From Mycobacterium pinniadriaticum (lineage in GTDB: Bacteria > Actinomycetota > Actinomycetes > Mycobacteriales > Mycobacteriaceae): 48,030 bases of DNA. The stretch is taken from NCBI RefSeq assembly GCF_026242045.1, contig NZ_JAPJDO010000042.1:1-48030 (forward strand). The letters run 5' to 3'. Every line of letters begins with the position of its first letter. Positions within the stretch are counted from its first letter, which is position 1. The translations under genes and the position numbers were made by a program. Below, piece after piece: positions 1 through 9,898 of this stretch. The notes under the pieces are model-generated. The model saw nothing but the letters and a program-made list of their open reading frames with translations. It did no database searches and was not told the origin of the DNA.

Positions 1-1
1 G

Positions 2-811
2 GCGGCCGTGCCCGCCGCGGCCGCTGACGCCGCCGGTGGCGGGGTGCCGACCCCGCCGGCCGCCGTGCCGGGTGGTCCCGGTGGTGGTGGCGGTGGCGGG
101 GTTCCGACTCCTCCCGCTGTGGTGCCCGGTGGACCGGGTGGTGGTGGCGGTGGCGGGGTTCCGACTCCTCCCGCTGTGGTGCCTGGTGGTCCCGGTGGTG
201 GTGGCGGTGGCGGGGTTCCGACTCCTCCCGCTGTGGTGCCCGGTGGTCCCGGCGGTGGTGGTGCCGGTGGCCTGCCGACTCCGCCGGCCGCGATTCCCGG
301 AACGCCGTTCACCAACAATGTGGTTACTCCAGGCACCCCGCCCGCGGCGGTACCCGGCGTTCCGGGCGGTGGTGGCGGCGATGGCCTGCCGACTCCGCCC
401 GCGGCGACGCCGGGCACGCCGGGCGGTAACCGGGCGGCCATTCCGCCCACCCCGCCGAGGGTCCTGCCGGGTGGTCCCGGCTCCTACATCGGGCCCTCAC
501 CGGGTGGCTTGGGCAGCCTGATCCCGTCGGCGCCGATCTCGGACGCCGCCGGTACCCTGCCGACCCCGCCGGCGGAGTTGTTCCCGGCGATGGCTCAAGG
601 GGTGGCCACGCTGCTCTCGCCACCGCAGGTGACGATCCCCGGCATCCCCGGGTTCGGTATCCCGCTACCGTCGACGATCTCGACGCCGCGCGACCTGCTG
701 TGCGTGGGCACCGGGTGGTCGGCGACCAAGACGGGGACCGAATCGGGGGCTCCGGCAGGCGCGCTGCTCGGTACGGAACTGCCTCCCGCGAACCGGTGGT
801 TCGGCAACTAG
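2..811 (+). CDS. Pro/Gly-rich repeat protein (5' partial)
   Basis: The reading frame is open to the left edge of the window, so the true start lies outside and only the C-terminal 269 or so residues are seen. The first third is a near-perfect tandem repeat of a 19-residue unit of the type VPTPPAVVPGGP followed by a glycine run. The middle has looser copies (LPTPPAA.PGTPGG). The last 80 residues are less repetitive, rich in Pro, Ile and Leu, and end in NRWFGN. No catalytic motif, membrane segment or known domain is recognised. The composition suggests an extended, cell-wall or surface-exposed segment, but the missing N-terminus hides any signal peptide. It ends 40 bp from the convergent mannosyltransferase-like gene. 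Function is unknown. Confidence 0.7.
   Translation, partial: AAVPAAAADAAGGGVPTPPAAVPGGPGGGGGGGVPTPPAVVPGGPGGGGGGGVPTPPAVVPGGPGGGGGGGVPTPPAVVPGGPGGGGAGGLPTPPAAIPGTPFTNNVVTPGTPPAAVPGVPGGGGGDGLPTPPAATPGTPGGNRAAIPPTPPRVLPGGPGSYIGPSPGGLGSLIPSAPISDAAGTLPTPPAELFPAMAQGVATLLSPPQVTIPGIPGFGIPLPSTISTPRDLLCVGTGWSATKTGTESGAPAGALLGTELPPANRWFGN
41..271 (+). repeat. 57-bp in-frame tandem repeat
   Basis: Four consecutive copies start at 41, 98, 155 and 212. The first three are exactly 57 bp and the last is 60 bp. Copies 2 to 4 are nearly identical in DNA, differing mainly at third codon positions, which points to recent slippage or recombination. Each encodes one 19- or 20-residue Pro/Gly unit, so length changes keep the frame. 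Confidence 0.9.
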
Positions 812-851
812 AACCTACGGACTACCGTGCCCGGCGTGGGCCGTTGTCGCG

Positions 852-2387
852 CTAGCGGATCGACTTGACGACCTGGGCGAAATTGAACTGCCAGCGTTCG
901 ACGACCCGGAACCCGAAACGGCTGGGTACCTGGTAGGCCATCGCCCGGCCAAGCCGGGGGCCAGGGCGAAGCGCCGAGCCCTGCTCGTGGTCGGGGAGCG
1001 TCGGGTCGCGTTCGGACACCGTCCAGATCGCCGGGCAGCCGGGCATCTTGTCAGCCCACGCCCAGACGGCAATATGGGTGTCCCACAGCCAGTTTCGCTG
1101 TATCGCCGAGCGGCCGCGGCCATAGTCGTGCAGTTTGGCGAAGGCGGCTGGCCGGGCCGCCAACAACGGCCGGATCGGTCCGGGCTTCCACGTGGTCGAG
1201 TTGTCCATCACCAGGCAGTCGCCGGGCGCGGCGTACCGGGTGACGACATCGGCGACCTGACTGTAGTCCATGCCTTCCTTGGCATAGGGACCGCGCTGGG
1301 CCAGATAGTTCGGTGTGGCCGCAAGCGCGAAAACCGTGAGCAGGATGGTGATCCCGGCCCGCGATCGGCCGACCGCGACGATGCACAGTCCGATGAACAG
1401 CGCGGCTGCCGGGGTGGTGAAGGACAGGTATCGCGGATAGTAGATCGGATGTCGCAGCATCGAGTAGGCCAGCAGGACCACGGTGGGGATGGCCATCCAC
1501 GCCAGGCTGATCGTGACCAACCGCCGGGATCGCTGCCCGGCCCGCGACCACGACAGCGCGGCCGCGGTGACCAGCAGTCCACTCAATACCGCGACCAGAA
1601 CAGAGTGGTCAAAGTACTGCTCCTGCAGGATCATTCCGACCGTTCGCCAGCCCAGCGGCGAAATCCAGTTGATCTGGTACAGCTGGGTTTGGCTGAACAC
1701 CAGGAACGGGGCGGCGACCGCACAGACTGCCACCGCGCTCACCGTCCAATGCCACCGGACCCGTCGCGAACCGGCCAGGATCGCCACCATCACGGCGTGC
1801 ACGGGAAGCAGGAGAACCGAAAAGACATTCAGCATGGTGGCGGTGAGCATCAGCACCGAATAGACCAGCCACCATTGCGGCCGGCCGCGGCGCATCGCAA
1901 CCAAGACCAGCACCGTGAGCCAGACCCCGGTGACCATCGTCAGCGCGTACGACCGCGTCTCGATGCCGGCCCACGTCACCCGGGGAAGGAGCGCGAACAC
2001 CACACCCGCACTCACCGCGACCGAGCGGGTGGACAACTGCTGTCCCAGCACCACCACACCGGCGGCCGCGAGGCCGACGGTCAACGAGCTCGACACCCGC
2101 GACCAGAACTCGGTGGCGGGGAACACGGTGAACCACCCGTGCATAGCCAGGTAGTACAAGCCGTGAACGGCGTCGATGTTGCCGAGCATGCGCCATAAGG
2201 CGGGCACTGGACGGGTTGCGGCCGAGATCGTGGCGGCCTCGTCGAACCACAGCGAGGGTCGAGCCGCGCCCGCCGCGCTGAAGAGCGTCGCGAACACGGC
2301 CACCCAGATGGCGTCGCCCGGCCGCGCGGAGCCGGCCGGGCGGTCCTGTTCGCCGGTGACTGGTTCGGGCCGAAGGGTGATGCTCAC
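852..2387 (-). CDS. GT-C mannosyltransferase-like membrane protein (CapA/Rv1635c-like)
   Basis: This is a polytopic membrane protein of about 511 residues. A short cytoplasmic N-terminus and first membrane segment lead into WFDEAATISA, the acidic DE pair of GT-C glycosyltransferases that use polyprenyl-phosphate sugars (D49, E50). About ten hydrophobic segments follow, then a soluble C-terminal domain of about 120 residues. Position next to the Rv1636-type stress protein matches M. tuberculosis Rv1635c (CapA), which adds the first mannose of the caps on lipoarabinomannan; the acceptor here is inferred, not shown. The GTG start at 2387 is chosen because an AGGA lies eight bases upstream. The frame stays open to 2588 but that stretch looks non-coding. 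It could instead be another GT-C enzyme of arabinomannan or glycan synthesis. Confidence 0.8.
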   Translation of the reverse strand: MSITLRPEPVTGEQDRPAGSARPGDAIWVAVFATLFSAAGAARPSLWFDEAATISAATRPVPALWRMLGNIDAVHGLYYLAMHGWFTVFPATEFWSRVSSSLTVGLAAAGVVVLGQQLSTRSVAVSAGVVFALLPRVTWAGIETRSYALTMVTGVWLTVLVLVAMRRGRPQWWLVYSVLMLTATMLNVFSVLLLPVHAVMVAILAGSRRVRWHWTVSAVAVCAVAAPFLVFSQTQLYQINWISPLGWRTVGMILQEQYFDHSVLVAVLSGLLVTAAALSWSRAGQRSRRLVTISLAWMAIPTVVLLAYSMLRHPIYYPRYLSFTTPAAALFIGLCIVAVGRSRAGITILLTVFALAATPNYLAQRGPYAKEGMDYSQVADVVTRYAAPGDCLVMDNSTTWKPGPIRPLLAARPAAFAKLHDYGRGRSAIQRNWLWDTHIAVWAWADKMPGCPAIWTVSERDPTLPDHEQGSALRPGPRLGRAMAYQVPSRFGFRVVERWQFNFAQVVKSIR

Positions 2388-2739
2388 GTGCGGTGTCCTG
2401 TACCCCTGTCGATCGGTGAGCAAAACGGTAACCCGCAGTTCACCAGACCGCCCGGCGCATCGACGATCCCGCACTTGGTGAATTCGCGGCGTTTCCAATT
2501 CCGGGCTTTGGTCATCATTGAAGTGTGGTAGCCCCGACAATCGCGAATCCGGTGCGATGCGGATTTGCAAATGCGGTTGCTGTCGCACGGCTCACGCAAC
2601 GACCGGAAGCGGCATTCTGCCCGGTAGGGTGGCATCGCGCGGCGTTGTGGAATTGCCGCGTGGCGTGAATCGCACCCTTGTGTGGTGTCGAGGCGTTAGT
2701 GTTCGAAGCGGCGTTGATTTTGGAGACTGGAGGGTACGA
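2388..2739. other. Divergent intergenic region, 352 bp
   Basis: This spacer separates the minus-strand mannosyltransferase-like gene from the plus-strand stress-protein gene and must hold both promoters. Reading right, TAGGGT at 2625-2630 and TAGTGT at 2697-2702 resemble mycobacterial -10 elements, but neither has a good -35. A 10-bp palindrome, ATTTGCAAAT, lies at 2563-2572. Small open frames here show no codon bias or ribosome site, and I see no gene. Confidence 0.4.
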
Positions 2740-3186
2740 ATGGGCGGTTACAAGACCGTGGTCGTCGGCACGGACGGCTCGGATTCCTCGCTGCGTGCAG
2801 TCGACCGGGCGGGCTATCTCGCCTCCGCCCCTGATTCCAAGGTCATCGTGGCGACCGCCTACTTCCCCGCCGCCGAGGACACCCGCGCGGCCGACCTGCT
2901 CAAGGACGAGGGCTACAAGATGGCGGGCAACGCCCCCATCTACGCGATCCTGCGCGAGGCGCGCGACCGTGCCAAGGCTGCCGGTGCCGTCGACGTCGAA
3001 GAACGCGCGGTCGTGGGGGCCCCGGTCGACGCCTTGGTGGAGTTGGCCGAAGAAGTCGGCGCCGATCTGCTTGTCGTCGGCAACGTCGGTCTGAGCACCA
3101 TTGCGGGCCGCCTGCTGGGCTCGGTGCCGGCCAATGTCGCGCGCCGGTCCAAGACCGACGTGCTGATCGTGCACACCACCGGTTAG
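2740..3186 (+). CDS. Universal stress protein, Rv1636/TB15.3-like
   Basis: This encodes a 148-residue single-domain UspA protein. The N-terminal strand VVVGTDGSDSS (about 7-17) and the C-terminal nucleotide loop G114-x2-G117-x9-G127-S128 are both intact, so it should belong to the nucleotide-binding class. The M. tuberculosis orthologue at this position is known to bind cAMP in preference to ATP, which is of interest because a class III adenylyl cyclase lies 16 kb away. The ATG at 2740 is chosen because GGAGG sits six bases upstream; the frame is open for 222 bp further but that part is not Usp-like. A CorA-type gene follows 34 bp downstream on the same strand. Confidence 0.93.
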   Translation: MGGYKTVVVGTDGSDSSLRAVDRAGYLASAPDSKVIVATAYFPAAEDTRAADLLKDEGYKMAGNAPIYAILREARDRAKAAGAVDVEERAVVGAPVDALVELAEEVGADLLVVGNVGLSTIAGRLLGSVPANVARRSKTDVLIVHTTG

Positions 3187-3220
3187 CCCGCTTCCGCCGG
3201 GACTGCTGCAGACTGGGCTG

Positions 3221-4231
3221 ATGACCCACTGCCGAACCCGACTGTGGGTCGATGGCGAACTCAAGACGGAGGACTTCCCCCTCCAGGAGGTCTCCGAGCA
3301 CCTCACCGAGGACGGGGCACTGGTCTGGGTCGACATGTGCAATCCGGACCACGAGGTGCTGCGTCAACTGGCCGACGAACTCGGCTTCGACGAACATGCC
3401 GTCGAAGACACCATCGCACACGCCGAACGCACCAAGGCGACTCGCTATACGTCGCACACGTTTCTGACCGTGTACGCGACAGCGCTGGCCCCGCCGCTGG
3501 CCAATGATCTCGAGTCGCGGTTGCTCCTGAGTCGGGTGTCGATCTTCGTGCTGCACGCCGGGGTCGTCACGGTCAGGCACGAAATCGACCCGCAGCGACC
3601 GGTTTTCGACATCGACGAGGTGGTTCGCCGATGGGACGAGAATGCCGATCTGCTGCGGATGGGTCCACCCGCACTGTTACATGGCCTGCTGGATGTGATC
3701 GTCGACGCTCAGTTCGACACCATCCAGCTCATCGACGACGCGATCGAGGCACTCGAAGACGGTCTGTTCGACGATCGTGCGCATACCCGCACGATCCAGC
3801 GCTCCACCTATCGTCTACGCAAGGAACTCGTCGAGTTGCGCCGCGTCGTGCTGCCCATGCGCGAGGTGATCAATACGATCATGCGCCGGCGCGCCGAACG
3901 CTCCGACAGCGTCGAACTCGACAGCTGGTACTCCGATCTCTACGACCACGTCATCCGCGCGGCGGAATGGACGGAGTCGCTGCGCGACATGATCACCACG
4001 GTGTTCGAGACGAATCTGTCGCTGCAGGACGCGCGGCTCAACACGATCATGAAGAAGCTGACCGGCTGGGCCGCCATCATCGCCGTGCCGACCGCGGTGA
4101 CGGGCTGGTACGGCCAAAACGTGCCCTATCCGGGGTTCTCGCAGGCGGCCGGGGTGGTGGCGAGCGCCCTGATCATCATCGTGACGTCGGGACTGCTCTA
4201 CATCGCCTTCAAGCGGCGCGGCTGGATCTAG
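3221..4231 (+). CDS. CorA-family Mg2+/divalent cation transporter
   Basis: This 336-residue protein has CorA architecture: a large acidic cytoplasmic domain, a long helical stalk (about 150-270) and two C-terminal membrane helices. The first helix ends in the pore signature as WYGQNVPYPG rather than the classical YGMN, and the second is followed by a basic KRRGW tail. CorA proteins form pentameric channels that take up Mg2+, Co2+ or Ni2+; the Gln in the signature leaves the preferred ion open. The gene is not, as I recall, at this place in M. tuberculosis, where the stress protein and the metallo-hydrolase are adjacent. A 171-bp spacer with no recognised element separates it from the convergent metallo-hydrolase gene. 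Confidence 0.88.
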   Translation: MTHCRTRLWVDGELKTEDFPLQEVSEHLTEDGALVWVDMCNPDHEVLRQLADELGFDEHAVEDTIAHAERTKATRYTSHTFLTVYATALAPPLANDLESRLLLSRVSIFVLHAGVVTVRHEIDPQRPVFDIDEVVRRWDENADLLRMGPPALLHGLLDVIVDAQFDTIQLIDDAIEALEDGLFDDRAHTRTIQRSTYRLRKELVELRRVVLPMREVINTIMRRRAERSDSVELDSWYSDLYDHVIRAAEWTESLRDMITTVFETNLSLQDARLNTIMKKLTGWAAIIAVPTAVTGWYGQNVPYPGFSQAAGVVASALIIIVTSGLLYIAFKRRGWI

Positions 4232-4402
4232 AGCACGCGTAGACCCGGCGATTTAGGCTTCGGTCTCGGCGACCGGTGCGCGACGGAGAGCCCGGCCAGG
4301 TTCGGACGATGAGTTCCGTTGCGGCAGTGGCGGTTTTGCCGGTCAGCGCAAAGACGTGGTGACCGGGTCGTCGTCGGTCGCGAGCCGGACGGCGGCGCAG
4401 GC

Positions 4403-5089
4403 CTACCAGCCGCGCTCCCGCCATTCCGCGAGATGCGGGCGTTCTGCGCCGAGGTTGGTGTCGTCGCCATGCCCGGGATAGACGACGGTGTCGTCCCCGT
4501 AGTGTCCGAACACCTTGCTGTTGACGTCGCCGAGCAGTTGCTCGAACGCGCCTGGTTCCCAGGTTTTTCCGACCCCGCCCGGGAACAGGCAGTCACCGGT
4601 GAACAGATGGGTGGCGGTCCGCTCGGCGGTGGGCCGCAGCGCCAGCGCCACCGAGCCGGGGGTGTGGCCGCGCAAGTGGATCACATCGAAGACCAGATCG
4701 CCGACGGTGATGGTGTCTCCGTCGGCCAGGAACCGGTCGGGCTTGACCGGCAGCGGCTCGGCGTCGAGCTGGTGGGCCGCGGTCGGGACCCCGGTGGCCT
4801 CGGCGAGGGCCTCCAACGCCTGCCAGTGGTCGAAGTGCTGGTGACTGGTCACGATGAGGGTCAATTTCGGGGCCTGTTCACGCACCAGGTCGACGAGTAG
4901 TTCCCGGTCGTTGGCGGCGTCGATCAACAGGCTCTCACCGGTGGCCGAACACGTCACCAGGTAGGTGTTGTTGTCCATCGGGCCGACCGACATCTTGATG
5001 ATGGTGGCGCCGGGCAGGGTCCGGCGGGCGGCGGCCCGCGGTTCGACGTGTCCGGTGTAGGTGTCGTCGACGACTGTCATGGTCGCCAC
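4403..5089 (-). CDS. Metallo-beta-lactamase-fold hydrolase (Rv1637c-like)
   Basis: This is a 228-residue enzyme of the glyoxalase II-like branch of the metallo-beta-lactamase fold. The metal site is complete: HQHFDH at 83-88, a later GHTPGS, GDCLF with the bridging Asp, and PGHG near the C-terminus. It has no signal peptide and should be cytoplasmic. The substrate is not evident; hydroxyacylglutathione is unlikely in an organism that uses mycothiol, so a mycothiol or other thioester is a reasonable guess. It is divergent from uvrA. A start nine bases further in (ATG at 5080) is also possible, because neither start has a clear ribosome site. Confidence 0.85.
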   Translation of the reverse strand: MATMTVVDDTYTGHVEPRAAARRTLPGATIIKMSVGPMDNNTYLVTCSATGESLLIDAANDRELLVDLVREQAPKLTLIVTSHQHFDHWQALEALAEATGVPTAAHQLDAEPLPVKPDRFLADGDTITVGDLVFDVIHLRGHTPGSVALALRPTAERTATHLFTGDCLFPGGVGKTWEPGAFEQLLGDVNSKVFGHYGDDTVVYPGHGDDTNLGAERPHLAEWRERGW

Positions 5090-5094
5090 GTTAC

Positions 5095-5117
5095 TTGTCG
5101 GTGGGGCGACATAGCAT
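5095..5117 (+). promoter_or_regulatory. PafBC-type (RecA-independent) DNA-damage promoter of uvrA
   Basis: TTGTCGGTG at 5095-5103, eight bases, then TAGCAT at 5112-5117 fits the mycobacterial motif TTGTCRGTG-N8-TAnnnT, known as the RecA-NDp promoter and now assigned to the PafBC activator. The geometry matches exactly and it points at uvrA. Transcription should start about 5124, giving a leader of about 75 nt before the GTG at 5199. No LexA box is seen in the spacer. Confidence 0.8.
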
Positions 5118-5198
5118 GGGGATCAATGAGCCGCGTACGAGATGGGAAGTCCTCTCGGCGGCTTCGTCGTGCCCACAAACCCGCAGGAAGGGGAGCTG

Positions 5199-8108
<2,910 letters not shown>

Positions 8109-8139
8109 CGGGTGGGCCGCCCGATGCTGCGAGATCGAC

Positions 8140-8153
8140 ATCACGGTCGTGAT
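8140..8153. repeat. Palindrome between convergent genes, possible terminator
   Basis: ATCACG-GT-CGTGAT is a perfect 6-bp inverted repeat lying between the 3' ends of uvrA and the small minus-strand gene. It has no T-run, so a bidirectional terminator is only a guess. Confidence 0.3.
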
Positions 8154-8191
8154 CGACGCGCACTACACAACGGTGTTGGCGATCTCGTCGG

Positions 8192-8446
8192 TCAGGACTG
8201 ATCCGGCTTGTGCATCGAGGCGCGGATCTCGTCCAGCCGCTCGGCCGCGGCCTTCTGCCGGGCCTCGTACTGCTCTTCGACAGTGCGGCCCTCGGGGGTT
8301 TCGGCGGCCAATTCGGCTGAGCCGAGAGCCGTTCCGTACCGTGTTTCGATCTTCTCCTGCACCGATTCGAACGTGGGCACCCCGGTGTCGCTGTAGCCGG
8401 GATCCGGCGGGGGTTCGGTGACGGGTTCGTCGGGCATGAAACTCAC
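8192..8446 (-). CDS. Small conserved acidic protein (Rv1638A-like position)
   Basis: This encodes about 84 residues and has no recognised domain. The N-terminal third is Pro- and Asp-rich (PDEPVTEPPPDPGYSDTGVPTF) and the rest is a charged helix with many Glu, Lys and Ala (residues about 30-80). There is no signal peptide or membrane segment. The GTG start at 8446 gives the classic GTGA four-base overlap with the stop of the upstream esterase gene, so the two are probably translationally coupled; an in-frame ATG at 8437 is the alternative. In M. tuberculosis a small gene, Rv1638A, occupies this place. Function is unknown. Confidence 0.7.
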   Translation of the reverse strand: MSFMPDEPVTEPPPDPGYSDTGVPTFESVQEKIETRYGTALGSAELAAETPEGRTVEEQYEARQKAAAERLDEIRASMHKPDQS

Positions 8447-9846
8447 CGTACTCCCGGCGGGCGCCCCGCGGCCGCGATCGTGACCGGGCCCGGCGGGGGC
8501 ACCGGCGGGCCCGGCAGGGGGACCGGTGCGACGTCCGGGGTCCGGAGCCGGCCGGCCAGCCACGGCAGCGCGGCGGCGAAGGCGCGCGCCGCGAACGGCC
8601 AGTCATGCTTGCCCGGCTGGGCGATCACGGCGCAGTCGATGCCGTTGGCGCTACCCAGCCCGCACAGGGCGTCGGCGGCTCCGGTCGGGTCACCCGGGTC
8701 CGGGGCCGCCTTGGGGGGCGTGCGTTGGGACGCCGGATTGCCCGAAACCGCGAACCACCCGGAAACGCCTTGATAGCGGCCATGTCTGCTCATGGCCGAG
8801 GCGGGCTCGAAGTTCGCATAGGCCAGCGCGTCGCCGCCGAACAGTCGGGATATCGTCTGGGTTCTGGTGCCGGAGTTGGGCGCGAAATCACCGGCGATGT
8901 CCTCGAAGGTGCTGAACATGTCGGGATGCATGGTGGTGAGGCCGACCGCGCAGGTCCCGCCCATCGACCAGCCGACGACACCCCAGTTCGCTGGGTCTGC
9001 GCTGACGCCGAAGTTCGAGATCATGAATGGCACAACGTCTTTGGTCAGATGATCGGCGGAGTTGCCCCTGGGCCCGTTGACGCATTCGGTGTCGTTGTTG
9101 AATGTGCCGCCGGAGTCGACGAACACGAATACCGGGGCGTTGCCCTGGTGTGCGGCGGCGAAGTCGTCAATCGTCTTGATCGCGTTGCCCGCCCGCAGCC
9201 AGTCGGCGGGAGTGTTGAATTCGCCGCCGATCATCATCACCGTGGGCAGCCTGGGCGGCGGGTTGGTGGCGAAGTACGCCGGGGGCAGATAGACGAGTTC
9301 GCCACGATGCGCGAAGTGTGAGGCCTCCGAGCCGATGGTCACCGGCACCACCGAGCCGGTGGCCGGGATCGTGTGCCGGACCACCATCTGGGTGACGGCG
9401 GCGCGGTCGGTCTGATCGGGCAGCGGGCCCGCGGTCAGCTGATTCCAGGCGGTCTGCACGGTGGGCAGATAACCCACCCACAGGTTGAGCATCAGCGCCG
9501 TCGACAACGCGCACAGCGGCACCGCGAGCACCGTCAGTCCCCGCCGCCACCAGCGGGCGCCGCGCCAACCGGCAATCGCCACCACCACGGCCAGGCCTGT
9601 CACCGCGATCCAGGCCCACAGCAGATCCGGGGCCGGCTCGCCGGCCAGGCCGTCATCGGAGATGCTCCACCAGGTGTACCCGGCCGCCGCGATGCCGACG
9701 ACAGCGGCGAGCGGCAGCCACAGCAGCCGCCAGCGAAGCGTGCGCCAGCCGACAGCGGTCAGCAGAACGAGCCCGGTCACGATCTGGACCGTCAACGGCA
9801 GCCACCCGTGCATCAGCGAAATCTGTTGGAGATCAGCCGGTGTCAC
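8443..9846 (-). CDS. Membrane-anchored alpha/beta-hydrolase esterase (Rv1639c-like)
   Basis: This 467-residue protein has an N-terminal bundle of about four membrane helices (roughly 14-34, 41-61, 76-96, 103-127) followed by a large exported alpha/beta-hydrolase domain. The nucleophile is S294 in GWSMGG and a likely catalytic His is in GKHDW near the C-terminus. The domain resembles the esterase D/antigen 85 group of mycobacterial lipid esterases and mycolyltransferases. The tail is a Pro/Gly-rich stretch. It is encoded upstream of, and coupled to, the small gene at 8192, and lies 52 bp downstream of lysX on the same strand. Its substrate cannot be read from sequence; a cell-envelope lipid ester is plausible. 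The GTG at 9846 is the first start in frame. Confidence 0.82.
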   Translation of the reverse strand: MTPADLQQISLMHGWLPLTVQIVTGLVLLTAVGWRTLRWRLLWLPLAAVVGIAAAGYTWWSISDDGLAGEPAPDLLWAWIAVTGLAVVVAIAGWRGARWWRRGLTVLAVPLCALSTALMLNLWVGYLPTVQTAWNQLTAGPLPDQTDRAAVTQMVVRHTIPATGSVVPVTIGSEASHFAHRGELVYLPPAYFATNPPPRLPTVMMIGGEFNTPADWLRAGNAIKTIDDFAAAHQGNAPVFVFVDSGGTFNNDTECVNGPRGNSADHLTKDVVPFMISNFGVSADPANWGVVGWSMGGTCAVGLTTMHPDMFSTFEDIAGDFAPNSGTRTQTISRLFGGDALAYANFEPASAMSRHGRYQGVSGWFAVSGNPASQRTPPKAAPDPGDPTGAADALCGLGSANGIDCAVIAQPGKHDWPFAARAFAAALPWLAGRLRTPDVAPVPLPGPPVPPPGPVTIAAAGRPPGVR

Positions 9847-9898
9847 GCTCTTATCGTGACCACATTTCCTTGCTGGTGGCTGTGAGTTGACCGGGTGG

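Noticed and set aside
41..271. CRISPR array
   Set aside because: The repeats are directly adjacent, in frame and have no unique spacers; they encode protein.
5090..5198. LexA/SOS box upstream of uvrA
   Set aside because: No TCGAAC-N4-GTTCGA-like sequence is present; the PafBC-type motif explains damage control better.
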